The notes beneath the pieces were generated by a model. The model was not told the DNA's origin and ran no database searches. It saw nothing but the letters and a program-made list of their open reading frames with translations. From contig JAFKAC010000013.1 in NCBI GenBank assembly GCA_025766275.1, positions 186,001-250,000 on the forward strand: a DNA stretch of 64,000 nucleotides. The letters are read 5' to 3'. Positions 55,023-64,000 of this stretch are shown here, in pieces. How positions within the stretch are numbered: the first letter of the stretch is position 1; the number at the start of each line of letters is the position of its first letter. A program made the position numbers and the translations under genes. Source of the stretch: Lactarius indigo (lineage: Eukaryota; Basidiomycota; Agaricomycetes; Russulales; Russulaceae).

Positions 55023-55025
55023 GCC
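55016..55025 (-). promoter_or_regulatory. Putative -1 frameshift window of element E (GGCTTTTTAG)
   Basis: Gag ends GCT-TTT-TAG. In the -1 frame the sequence reads GGC-TTT-TTA and stays open. An in-frame TAA only a few bases upstream in the pol frame confines any shift to this short window. It is not a standard X-XXY-YYZ heptamer, so slippage of the TTT codon at the stop is the likely route. Confidence 0.5.
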
Positions 55026-56236
55026 GCTTTAAGAGCGTTGATTTGCTCTTGCTGTGCGGTTAGCGCTGCCAGTAACTTTGCCACGTCTGCCTGGGACGTA
55101 TTGGCTTTGGGCGGTGCGGAATTGCTTGATTGGGCGGTGGAGGCCGCCGACTGACTGGAAGAAGGTTGGGAGGGGGTCTCCTCACTACTGGCCGCAGCTT
55201 TCGCTTTGGCGGGTTTCCCCATAGATTTGTTCATGCAGACAGGTGCCCTATGTCCTACCCGTTGGCAGTGGTGGCACACGTCGCGTTCATGATTTCCATC
55301 CTTCTTGGAGTGGTCTTTAGAACCACACCCGTAACACTTGCCCTGCATGTGTTTTTGGTAGTCTTGCCTGGTCTTCCCACCAGATGCGGGCTTGCTCGTA
55401 CCGGATCCCTGCTGGCGCGATGCGTCAACTTGCATTGCGTCTGGATCGGTCGATTTGCCTGCAGGCAGGATAGATTGGCTAGACGAACCTCCCCTCTTCT
55501 CCAAGTCCCTCTGTCTCAGTCGCTGATCTAGCGATTGTGAGACCTGTTTGAGATCGTTGAAGTCGACATGGGCCTTGTCCGTCAAGGCAAGAGCGTCTTT
55601 TACGCGGTCCGAAAGACCATCGTAGAAGCGGGTGCGGAGGTCTGTCTTAGACCATCCAGTCTGTCCAGAGTATTGTTCGAACACGGATCGGTACTCTGCA
55701 ACCGATCCGCGGCCCTGTTTTGTCTTCTTCAGCTGCTCTCTCGCTGTCTCTGTGGTGTCGAGGGGTGAGAATCGTCTGTTAAATTCTTTGACGAATTCGT
55801 CCCACGAGCCGGAGAACGGGATGTTCTGCTGCTGAAGTTCTTCGAGGTAGGGGAGAGCCCATGACTTGGCTTCCCCTTCCATAAGGTTAAGAACCGCCAT
55901 TATCCAGCGGTCTTCTGCCCGGAAGTATATGCCCTGGGCCGGGTCCCAGGTGTTCATAGCGTCCTGCTGTGAGCCTGCCCAATTATGGAAGGCTGCAAGG
56001 AAGTGACGGGCATCTGTAGAGTTGCCTTTCCCATCCCATGCTTTGGGACGGGCCACTACTTCCTTGTGTTTGGTGCTGGGCTTGGCCGCGGTTGCTGAAA
56101 CCTGTGCGGTCAAGTCCGTGACTTTTTGTGTTAAAATACCGACTACCTGACCTAAATCGCTGATGAGGCGAAGGCAGTCGTTAAGAGTTGGGGGCGGGGC
56201 AGGAGCTGTGGGTGTAGTAGGAGCGGCGGCGGACAT
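55016..56236 (-). CDS. Element E gag, 406 residues from ATG
   Basis: ATG at 56236 (MSAAAPTTPTAPAPPP). Capsid core: GDGKGNSTDARHFLAAFHNW-type region at about 70-190 (seen as AWDGKGNSTDARHFLAAF) and FVKEFNRRFSPLDTTETARE. Two zinc-knuckle-like motifs follow: CYGCGSKDHSKKDG and CHHCQRVGHRAPVC (about residues 300-335). A Ser/Pro/Ala-rich tail ends EQINALKAAF. The frame is also open upstream to 56521 (TSKYRTILSKEEKEWIKN, DDFDEDEQLRLIEDRRES), so the true start may be earlier. Confidence 0.9.
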   Translation of the reverse strand: MSAAAPTTPTAPAPPPTLNDCLRLISDLGQVVGILTQKVTDLTAQVSATAAKPSTKHKEVVARPKAWDGKGNSTDARHFLAAFHNWAGSQQDAMNTWDPAQGIYFRAEDRWIMAVLNLMEGEAKSWALPYLEELQQQNIPFSGSWDEFVKEFNRRFSPLDTTETAREQLKKTKQGRGSVAEYRSVFEQYSGQTGWSKTDLRTRFYDGLSDRVKDALALTDKAHVDFNDLKQVSQSLDQRLRQRDLEKRGGSSSQSILPAGKSTDPDAMQVDASRQQGSGTSKPASGGKTRQDYQKHMQGKCYGCGSKDHSKKDGNHERDVCHHCQRVGHRAPVCMNKSMGKPAKAKAAASSEETPSQPSSSQSAASTAQSSNSAPPKANTSQADVAKLLAALTAQQEQINALKAAF

Positions 56237-56372
56237 CTTATCTAATTCGTCTTGTCTCTTTCTTTCCTCGTACTTTTTAATCGACTCCCGTCTATCTTCG
56301 ATGAGGCGAAGCTGTTCGTCTTCGTCGAAGTCGTCCCAGTTGTCGAAGTTCTTGATCCACTCTTTTTCTTCT

Positions 56373-57098
56373 TTAGAGAGGATCGTTCTGTACTTGGACG
56401 TTACTCCTGTGGGATACTGAGCTTGCGCTTGAGCTGCTCTCTGTTTCCCTTTGGGAGCTATTGTGGGAGTGTTCAGACGGGGGAGGGGAAAGTTCGGGAA
56501 CGAGGGCTGCCGCGAAGGCGATCAGCTGAGGGACGGTGAAAGGGGTGCCCGCGACGAGGCCGGAAATGCCGTAGAGTTGGAGAAGAGCGAAGCGGAATTC
56601 TCTATCAAAGTAGAGAGCACGGACGTAAGCTTCTGCGTCGTTTCGTGCTTCGCCTTCTACTGAAAACCTGTAGTGGACTTCTTCACCAGCAAAGACTTCT
56701 TGGTGGTGAACTACCGGGGGTTCTTCGGGATCGTTAATGAGTGTCTCGTTGGAGGAGGAGTGCGCCGAGTGATAAGAATGCTCCGAAACTACTGTCGGAG
56801 TGGGAGATGCAAATCGGGGTGAAGGGATTGGGTCAGTGGACGATTGACCTGCTCCCTGGACATGTAGCGATGCCGAAGCAGAGGCTAAATTTGGAGTGAA
56901 ATATGATCGTGGGGGTGACGGGGGCGCTGGAACAGGAAGAACTGTTTCCTGTCTTCTCCGAAAGATACGTCGAAGACGCTGACGAACGTTCGCAAATATG
57001 CGAGGCAGTTTGGAAAAAGAGAATGGGGAAGTGGTATAATATGACGACGTGTTACGACGACCGCGAAACGCTAAGTCGAAGGTGATTGGAGAGTCCGA
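56373..57098 (-). CDS. AUG-less leader ORF of element E (241 codons, unknown)
   Basis: The minus-strand frame is open from the codon after a TGA (57099-57101) to TAA at 56373-56375 and contains no methionine codon. It looks protein-like: a basic stretch (FANVRQRLRRIFRRRQE), Ser/Pro-rich linker, then a folded-looking part (QEVFAGEEVHYRFSVEGE, AYVRALYFDREFRFALLQLY, GTPFTVPQLIAFAAALVPE). Its end overlaps the upstream extension of the gag frame, which is +1 relative to it. Initiation could be non-AUG, or it could be an exon of a spliced or frameshifted gag. No known domain recognised. Confidence 0.45.
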   Translation of the reverse strand, partial: SDSPITFDLAFRGRRNTSSYYTTSPFSFSKLPRIFANVRQRLRRIFRRRQETVLPVPAPPSPPRSYFTPNLASASASLHVQGAGQSSTDPIPSPRFASPTPTVVSEHSYHSAHSSSNETLINDPEEPPVVHHQEVFAGEEVHYRFSVEGEARNDAEAYVRALYFDREFRFALLQLYGISGLVAGTPFTVPQLIAFAAALVPELSPPPSEHSHNSSQRETESSSSASSVSHRSNVQVQNDPL

Positions 57099-57578
57099 TC
57101 AAGCAAGACCAATACACAGTGGTGTTTCACACTGCGCGAGGCTGCGGCGATAACGGAACACTCGGGAATGGGGTAATAGGATGTGTAGAGCCACAAGGCT
57201 GTCTGCCTCAGTCTTCTCGACCTGTTGGCTGCCTCTCACGCCGAAGCGCTCTCAAACTTTTCTGCTTACTTCGCGTACAGCTGTCGCAGGCTAGGCCTGG
57301 CAGGCTTCTCTTCCACTTGCAGCTTATCTGGCGTGGTGACCAGTTCTGCCAAGCAGTACCCAAACGTTCTACTGATGACCAGATAGAACGCCTATAGGCA
57401 AGCACAATCTATGCCGACTTTACGGACAATAGAGTTGTACCAAGATAGCGCAGATTCTGCGTACGAAGGTCCACAGGCAAAGAGTGAGGTGGGTAACACA
57501 AGGGACTTGTGGTCGTCAACCACCTAGAAAGGAACAAAGAAATAACGCCGGTAAATCGAGTAAGGGCGTGTGAAGGAG
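57099..57578 (-). other. Element E leader between PBS and the AUG-less ORF
   Basis: No ORF supported. It contains the segment 57187-57235 shared with the leader of element G. Confidence 0.5.
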
Positions 57579-57588
57579 AACTTGTCCT
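57579..57588 (-). promoter_or_regulatory. Self-primer binding site of element E
   Basis: The minus strand reads AGGACAAGTT two bases inside the LTR. Its complement AACTTGTCCT starts at 57864 in the LTR, 35 nt after a TATATAAA box at 57892-57899. The same LTR 10-mer occurs again further downstream because of the internal duplication. Confidence 0.65.
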
Positions 57589-57590
57589 AA

Positions 57591-58368
57591 TGTAGCGGTA
57601 TGACTTATCGCGACAACTAGACCAAGGAAGGTGTGAGTGAACTGAACAGGGAACACACTCAAGCCTAGCACGGAGACAAGTCACGCGCCGAACGTACAGT
57701 CACAGTGGAGTGTAGACACACTTGGGGACTTTATACAAGTCCAAAGGTCAGGTGATCACACTGTGGTACGCTGAGTGGAGAACCAAGAGGACAAGTTAAC
57801 ATTGGAGAGGTAAGGGAAGTACAAGGAAAATACGCACCTGAGTGGAGAACCAAGAGGACAAGTTGGTTCCACTCAGGACGCTACATGAGGGTTTATATAT
57901 ACTGCTGCGGCTGAGTTCGAATTACTACGGAACCTTGTTACTAAAGGTATGTGTAATAGTAATGAGTCAGACGCTGACGCGTCGTGTCTAATAATAGCGT
58001 TATCTTATTGTGCTGACTGATGCACAGTCATTAACGCTGACAGAACAGTGACGTGTCCTTATCTATGAGTCACAACCCTATGACAACGTAGTCTAGAACT
58101 GTCTAGAATGTTCCCTGCTTATCGTCCAATGAGAAACTACTGTACTTAATGAGGAAAGTGACCTAAAGAGGTAACTCCTAACAAGGAAGTTACTGTCCCA
58201 GGGTCACGTGCTTGTGGGTGCACATGTTGGCATCACGTGACTAACCATCTTATCATATCTAATGATAAGGACTTGGATGTGTTGACGCAACGTTGGAGGC
58301 TTTGTATCTTTACCGAATAAATCCATAAAAGTATGGAAAAATAAGGCAAAAATAGAGCGTCCGTGACA
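57591..58368 (-). repeat. Element E 5' LTR (778 bp)
   Basis: No difference from the left LTR was seen by eye. It carries the TATA box 57892-57899 and presumed start at 57864. The flanking GTAAT is at 58369-58373. Confidence 0.97.
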
Positions 58369-59113
58369 GTAATTGCACTGCGCAGGAAAGGTAAATACCA
58401 CCGAAGACATCATACCCTAGGAATCACATACCATTCTGTGCAACGATTTGTGTAGCCTGACTCCGCTTGTTCGCGTTGTAGCCGGGGCGCGCTCCATACG
58501 AATGAAACTCAGTATACCTGTCCAAGTCATCGAACAACATTTAACTTTCAACAATATCCATTGTATTGGACCACTTCTCCTCGCCCCTAGAAGTTTGCGG
58601 TTTATCAGGAAAGGCGCGTTTGGATGAAGAGTCGGGTGCCGACGAGGACGGCGAATATGCCACCACAGCTGGAGAAGCCGGGACTTCCAAGCGACGTGGA
58701 GAGGGTGGGTGTGCATACTTGCGCCGGCGAGGTGTGTGGGACTGGTAGAGGTTGTTGCCCGCATCCAGCTCCTGTCGAACCTCTTTGAGCTCCCGACGTA
58801 ACGCGGCGAGCTCTTGGCGCCCTTCATCATGCTCCTTTCGGAGGCGATCCACCGCTGGTTGCAGTGGGGCTTGGAGTACGCGACTGCGGGCTTGAAATGC
58901 AGCCTCGAGTGTTGCGTTATTTGCAGCGTGGTGGTCGTAGAAGTGAGCGGACCAATCATCACACAGACTGCATTTGCCAGTCTTATGGAGGATGATGCCC
59001 GTGTCGTCATTCGGGTCAAACGTCCAGTCCGGCTTGCGCCGCTTCGTTCGCCTGCTCGTCATCCGAGCATAGGGGCGGCGGACTAACGATGGTGATGATG
59101 GTGATGGTGGCAT
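58369..59113 (-). pseudogene. Coiled-coil protein gene, last exon split by element E
   Basis: Starting at ATG 59113 (MPPSPSSPSLVRRPYARM), the protein has a basic stretch (TSRRTKRRKPDWTFDP), a CXXC-like TGKCSLCDDW, a coiled coil (LRKEHDEGRQELAALRRELK, about residues 85-120) and a Ser/Pro-rich tail. An in-frame TAA at 58541-58543 interrupts it. The frame then continues (MLFDDLDRYTEFHSYGARPG) to a GTATGT donor at 58431, an intron of 54 nt, and a 9-nt exon piece before element E. The remaining codons lie at 50336-50278. I infer a mutated gene. If the TAA is the natural stop, E lies in the 3' untranslated region. Function unknown. Confidence 0.55.
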
Positions 59114-59883
59114 CTCACAAGTGGCAATAAAACAATTGGGAAGTTGCGGTGAACAAAACACGGAATTCACTGATTTGAGTTCTCGGCTAGCGTGCTCGGG
59201 CGTCGCAGAACTCTGCCATCTCCATTTCTCCCTCTGCCTGACCGTGGGAGTCGGACGCAGCATTGTGAAAATATCCAGCTTCCCGTCATCTGAGTTTTCC
59301 TAGAGAGAAATGTAGAGGTTCTGCGAACGAGCCGATTGCCCTGATTATATAGTTGAGGATCGTCCCTGAAAATAGATAGAGCAATGCTCACCAACTCACT
59401 CGTCCCACCACTCATTGCTGGAGACACTACCTAGCCCTCTTAGGACATGCTGCGACGTCGAGATATGATGACCGTGGGAAAGGAAGAGCAAACATTGATT
59501 AGATTATAAGACATGTTTCTCTATTACTTGTGTTACTGTACCTATGAGGGAAATACACGTTCGGTACGTGCATGTTAGAGGAGCTTGGGTGACTTTAATC
59601 ACTTACACAATCGATAGCGAAGTACCTGCCCGCTACATGGCCGACTGAAGTTCGAGACTGGATCACCTTGTCAGGCCGACGCGCATGATTATTAATCCGA
59701 GAATTTGTCGAGATGCGCACACGAGTCTATAGCGGTCTTTTCAGTACATTCACAACGTCCTCGACACAAGCTACGAGGTAATGACGGAAGATAAAAATAC
59801 CATATGAAATTATAGTATCGACATGAAGTGATTTTATTACTCAAGACTGAGACTGTTTCAGTTGCAGATTAGAACGGTTGCGG
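59114..59883. other. Intergenic region, no gene seen
   Basis: Short frames only, none supported. The minus strand upstream of 59,113 is open to 59,263 but shows no domain. Confidence 0.45.
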
Positions 59884-61293
59884 TCAATAGCGTGTGATAT
59901 CACAAACCATTCCTTCTGCCGTCCATCTCAAGAAAGAGCCTGAAAAGACCGTGACAACCCGGAGAGTGGGATTTGCTTTGCGCAGAGATTCAAGGAGCTC
60001 CACCCTGACCACTTCCCCGGCTTCCGCCACGTGGACCATTTCCGGCATTGGAAATGATCGTATGTATGCACACATCATGTCCTGTCCTGTCAGTAATGCA
60101 AAGAAGACGAGGGAAAGGAATGAACACACAATGTCTCCGGGTGATAACAGATCTCGATCCCAGTGGAAGCTCAGGCGGCGGACCTGCCTAAGCTCACAGG
60201 CCGGGTGTCCATCCCAATTATAGTCACCCAGGCTCGCTTGTGGTATGGTAGGCGAACTTGGCACAAGTCGAAGCCCAAAATGGTCGAGTTTCCGGAAATG
60301 CCGCAAGGTCTCCACGAGCTGAAGAAACAAGGGATCGTGGAGATGAAGCCAGCTCACTTCAGCATGCAACTCGTAAAGGTTTGAAGGGTCGCTGGCTCGC
60401 CTTATAATGTCGCAGCAGATGGTCAAAGGTGCATGAAGGGTACGGAGATTGGGAAGAAAGTGCAGACTCAGTGGTCGGCTAGGTTGGATATGGTCCGACG
60501 GCACATTGCCTCTGATACGGATAACCCTGAGGCCCCTGTGCTTTATCAAAAAGCGGATGAGTGCCGCCCGTGGGATATCCCCTTCAACCTCGATATCCTT
60601 GAGGAGTGTCATATTGAGCTGTCCAAGCAAAGTTGACCACTGAGAACGATTCAATGATACCATATAAATCGCCAGACGTCTGATAGGGGACTGGTTGAGA
60701 ATGCCCATCGTAGTTCGCACTAAACCAGGAGCAAAGGCGAGGTCGGAAGAGATGAAAAGAGAAGTGAGCGTGTGGGAACCAATTGACGTTCCACTCCGCA
60801 GAGTAATGGAGGATGGAAGATAGGCCGCCGAACTATGGCCTGAGATACAAAGCAGCGTGAGTGGCAGGACACAATATAGGTCTTGCAGTTTGATAAGCTC
60901 AGACATTATCGGGAGCGGATCGGATTCCCAGAGGCTGAAGTGGAAATTCCGAAGATTAGATGTATTCGAGGGGTCGAGGAGGAAGCATGTGGCGAATCCA
61001 ATCGCGCTTTGCGCTTCCTGTGCGTCGTACGGAATCGAACAGTACATCTTTTCAGGGGGGCGAAACGTAGGGGCAATCGACCAGAGTCCGAGAGATGCAT
61101 ATCTGCTTAGATCGTGTAGTTCCATGCATGTCCCTCCTGTGCAGGTGTCCTTCAACTTTAGACCACGCTGACGCAAGTACTCTGGTAACAGCAGGTCACA
61201 TAAGAGTCGTGAGGTGACTGCCAATGCCCGGAAATCATGGTGGTCCATGTGGGACGAAATGCCAAGGAGCAGTTCGGCTGGGATGTCCAGCAT
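59884..61293 (-). CDS. F-box-like protein, 469 residues
   Basis: N-terminal MLDIPAELLLGISSHMDHHD with LAVTSRLLCDLLLPEYLRQR is a typical agaricomycete F-box start, and the rest resembles leucine-rich/ankyrin-free F-box C-termini with repeated L-x-x-L helices. F-box proteins link substrates to SCF ubiquitin ligases; the substrate is unknown. No stop occurs to 59884. Upstream, a minus-strand stretch (61442-61350, reading DEERRLHSQGSGDH) joins in frame through a 53-nt GTACGT...AAG intron (61297-61349), but it has no ATG after the preceding TAG. It may be 5' untranslated sequence or a lost start. Confidence 0.75.
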   Translation of the reverse strand: MLDIPAELLLGISSHMDHHDFRALAVTSRLLCDLLLPEYLRQRGLKLKDTCTGGTCMELHDLSRYASLGLWSIAPTFRPPEKMYCSIPYDAQEAQSAIGFATCFLLDPSNTSNLRNFHFSLWESDPLPIMSELIKLQDLYCVLPLTLLCISGHSSAAYLPSSITLRSGTSIGSHTLTSLFISSDLAFAPGLVRTTMGILNQSPIRRLAIYMVSLNRSQWSTLLGQLNMTLLKDIEVEGDIPRAALIRFLIKHRGLRVIRIRGNVPSDHIQPSRPLSLHFLPNLRTLHAPLTICCDIIRRASDPSNLYELHAEVSWLHLHDPLFLQLVETLRHFRKLDHFGLRLVPSSPTIPQASLGDYNWDGHPACELRQVRRLSFHWDRDLLSPGDIVCSFLSLVFFALLTGQDMMCAYIRSFPMPEMVHVAEAGEVVRVELLESLRKANPTLRVVTVFSGSFLRWTAEGMVCDITRY

Positions 61294-61445
61294 CCCCTTG
61301 CACTGGGAAATGTTAGATCGCTGAATAGCATCAGTGAAGACAGACGTACCGGTTGCCTTCGATATCGCTTAGTTGGCTTCCAGTGATCACCACTGCCCTG
61401 AGAGTGCAAGCGTCGTTCCTCGTCACTATCTGGTAGAGACCCCAA

Positions 61446-61931
61446 CTACTTAACATGTCAGCGGGAGAGAATCAAGCAGATTTCATTAGGAACCGGGACG
61501 CACCCGGTGGCGCTTGCAAGGGCGAAGGGGTGACAACGCACCTCCAGGCCACTTGCACAGAAGGGGTTTGGATATCCGGCTAAGCAATACAGAGTTCTGC
61601 ACCATGGCTTTGCTGCAGAGGTCGCACTAGATGATTCAGAGGCGGTTGGCGATGTCACGTTGACCTTGCAACTAAATAGTCTAAGGAACGTAGGATTCTA
61701 TTGTTGGCTGTAATGAGAGATCGAAAAATGCAGCAAGTATATGGATAGCTCATCGCAATTGTGATTGTCGGCTAGCTAAAGCGGGGTTATTGTAATCGCC
61801 AACAATCGTCATGATGTTAATTGTGGGATAGACATGGACGTCCGCTACGCGAATACCCTAGTGACGAAATGCCATTAGCGGGTAAATGCTTTATAGGAGA
61901 GCAAGGTACAACCTTAGGATAAACTTCTTCG
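61446..61931. other. Intergenic region, no gene seen
   Basis: It lies between the minus-strand F-box gene and a plus-strand gene, so probably holds divergent promoters. No ORF of note. Confidence 0.45.
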
Positions 61932-63038
61932 ATGTACACGATAGATCATGCCGAGCAGGCCCTTCGGCAGCGCCGTCAAGATGAGAAGACCCTTCAACGG
62001 TACAACATCGCTGTCCTGCGCGAGTTATGTGCCAAGAAGGGCATTGAAGTTGATGGGGGAGGCTCAAGACCGCTGAAGAAACCGTATATCAATGCACTAC
62101 TAAGCCATGTGAGACGACACTCATCATCGCTCCCCACTACTATTGACAGCCCGAGCTAGCAGAGTCAAGGGGATCACAAAAATCCAGAACAAACAGGATT
62201 GAAAATTAGACTTCCGTACTTCTTGCCACGAATTGTCAGTATCTCCTTGGATATATAAAACTAAACCTCCAATCGCACCTACATGATCCGACAGAATAAG
62301 AAACGGACCATCGACAACGCAGACGACAGAAACCGAAAATGCCAGCGACGGAGTAAAGAACCAAGCGCTATCCAATTCGCTCAGCCCACGACAGTAGCGC
62401 ACTTACATATGGCTATGGACCCACCTGACATGACTGTGGACGCACCCGACATGGCTGTGGACACACCCGACATCTCACACGGGGCCACTCCTCCAATCGT
62501 ACTGAAAAGCCCTCGAATCGATACGGCACTGGCATTGAAAGGCCATCTAGTGCATATTCCTGCTGCAAATGCTGCTCCTGTACCGGAACCGACTTCTCAG
62601 CCATTGACGACTGCAATTCCGAGCAAACGACCCTACCCTTTCAGTAGGGACGAAGCAAGGAAAAAGAAAAAGACCGGAGGATTGATCAATGTAAGGATCT
62701 ATGCGGAACGGAAGGATGTAGATCACACACATGAGATCCAATGCGCCTTGACGCCGGATGGTGGGCTGAACCTTGTGAATTTGTCTCGGAAAATGAACCT
62801 CACAATGTGTCAGGCAAGTCGAGTTGATATCATTCCGATATTTGGTCTTAGCGCTCATTACCTCCCAAAGGTTCTGGACGCTCGCTACTCACGACCGTGG
62901 GTTGGCAAGCATCCTGTCCTGGAAAGTGGTGCTATTAAATTGTTGAAAGCGAAAGAGGGATACTTGCGAGTGGTCGGTCAGGCACCTCCACCAGTCAGAG
63001 ATCAGGAACCATCGCGCTTTCCTTCATGGCAGTCCTGA
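61932..63038 (+). CDS. SAP-like domain protein (probably two exons)
   Basis: First part from ATG 61932: LQRYNIAVLRELCAKKGIEV and LKKPYINALLSH resemble a SAP DNA-binding motif. A GTGAGA donor follows at about 62,109. The second part reads KKRTIDNADDRNRKCQRR, repeats of DPPDMTVDAPDMAVDTPD, a basic patch (SRDEARKKKKTGG), then a conserved-looking C-terminal part (SAHYLPKVLDARYSRPWVGK) ending at 63038. An acceptor ACAG at about 62,299 would join in frame but gives a long intron (about 190 nt) for this genome, so the exact exon boundary is uncertain. They might be two genes. Confidence 0.5.
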
Positions 63039-63278
63039 GTCGCAAATTGTATCTATAGTATAATAAAATTTAAATACGAGGCAGGAAACAAATCTAGATC
63101 AAGGGTAATTGGATGAGAAGCGAAGCGCTCTACGCGGGAGTTGGTATACGCACCCTCGGACACCTAAAAAAACGCTAGCGTGCACCATGGAAGGACATCT
63201 ACCTGGGATCATGACTATAACTCGCATTCTTCAAGCGTTGGCAATGGTAGGCAATAGTTGACGGAGGTATGGGCGTGC

Positions 63279-63890
63279 CTACTGCGGCGTAGACATTTGT
63301 CTCGTTGCAGATATCTGGGTTACGAGATTATGTACGACGTCTATCAAGAACGTGAAGATGTGAGGTGAAACATCCAGGATAAATGTCGTGTACCCACCAC
63401 GATGACACATGATAGTATCGGCATTGCAAGAGGCCTTCAGCTGTCTCCATTTTTGCTGAAGGTAATGGCCACTCCACATGTTCCACGCGGGATCATTGAG
63501 GGACTTCCAGTCAATGTCATCTTCGTCGTCGACATCGAGAGAAGCGATCCTATGTACTTGATAGTTAGCCAATACAAAATCAACAACACATGGCACGCAC
63601 TTGCAAATGAGAACGTAGCTATCGTCTTCTTTCCAACGCTGCGTCTTTTCTTCGTTTCGAGCTTTCCCTTCGAGGGTATCAGACCTGCAGAATCACATGG
63701 ACACGATAATATTATAAATGAGCGAAGAACACACCATTTGTTCTGACATTGCTTTGGTGTCCGTATCGCACCCATTGCCTTTGATACGGAAACCCAGAAT
63801 CCTCGAGCTGACATGTCCGATTTACCATCCTGGGCCAGCCCCTCGATTGCATGTAAGAGTTGGCATTCCTCCTCCGATGACCAGGTTCCT
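63279..63890 (-). CDS. Myb/SANT-like (Reb1/TTF1-type) DNA-binding protein, partial at the right edge
   Basis: Minus-strand exons, about 63,890-63,735, 63,684-63,602 (to 63,601) and 63,549-63,279, are joined by introns of 50 and 51 nt with both frames kept. The first gives TWSSEEECQLLHAIEGL and ARGFWVSVSKAMG, RTPKQCQNKW; the next TQRWKEDDSYVLICK; the last DIDWKSLNDPAWNMWSGHY. These are tryptophan-spaced Myb/SANT repeats like those of Reb1/TTF1-type factors, which bind rDNA terminators or promoters. Upstream exons are beyond or near the window edge. No stop codons were found in the exons. Closely related Myb genes exist, so the exact role is open. Confidence 0.65.
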
Positions 63891-64000
63891 TTTGAATATC
63901 CACAGCGTCAGATGACGCATAAGTTGAAAAGTCGGCGATACTGTTTTACACACCTCTCCATTTAGTTTCCTTATATTGTGTATGCTGACGGAACCGATCA

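Larger units (their letters stand above)
50342..58368 (-). mobile_element. Element E: complete, young chromovirus
   Basis: Two 778 bp LTRs (50342-51119, 57591-58368) look identical to my reading, and GTAAT is duplicated at 50337-50341 and 58369-58373. Between them on the minus strand are self-PBS, a long leader with an AUG-less ORF, gag, pol with chromodomain, and the polypurine tract. It is a different lineage from A/F and C/D (two zinc knuckles in gag, no post-pol ORF). Confidence 0.97.

Noticed and set aside
58204..58413. A gene at the right edge of element E
   Set aside because: The frame is mostly LTR sequence and the remainder is an intron of the interrupted coiled-coil gene.
61350..61442. 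Upstream coding exon of the F-box gene
   Set aside because: It joins in frame, but the frame starts after a TAG and lacks any ATG, so I kept the start at 61293.

Overview
The window looks like a retrotransposon-rich piece of a basidiomycete nuclear genome, probably Agaricomycetes. Host genes have many short introns (about 49-70 nt, GTATGT/GTAAGT-type donors) and belong to families typical of mushroom-forming fungi: a Goodbye-NACHT-ankyrin STAND protein, a Crinkler-type protein with nuclease and kinase domains, a DUF6532-like gene, an F-box protein, a SAP-like protein and a Myb/SANT protein. Genus cannot be fixed from sequence alone.

Left part (1-23,771) is a stack of Ty3/Gypsy elements. Element B (minus, 4,368-18,213, old) sits in a DUF6532-like gene. 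Chromovirus C (6,736-13,946) lies inside B, and chromovirus A (1-4,367, runs off the left edge) is inserted in the B integrase. Element D (plus, 19,488-23,771) is a 5'-truncated chromovirus. B, C and D carry many nonsense codons, mostly TGA.

Middle part (24,352-47,528): an apparently intact four-exon Crinkler-nuclease-kinase gene (24,352-26,437), then a STAND/NLR gene on the minus strand. The NLR gene is cut by a 13.4 kb Ty1/Copia element G (30,475-43,890, target duplication GAAGA). G itself contains chromovirus F (33,619-41,488). Without G, and with one GAAGA copy, the ankyrin reading frame is continuous across the break.

Right part (47,529-64,000): a gene-poor stretch, then the complete, young chromovirus E (50,342-58,368, target duplication GTAAT, LTRs indistinguishable by eye), which split the last exon of a coiled-coil protein gene. 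Then come the F-box, SAP-like and Myb/SANT genes, the last one running off the right edge.

The most unusual biology is in the chromoviruses. C, D and F share a protein module downstream of the chromodomain: a disordered N-terminus, a conserved block and a coiled coil, followed in C and D by four zinc knuckles. It is a separate ORF 33-40 nt after pol in C and D, and is fused in frame to pol in F. A, F and E appear to be self-primed: the predicted transcript 5' end is complementary to 10-11 nt starting 2 nt inside the LTR. A and F start gag without an AUG and end it with two adjacent slippery heptamers.
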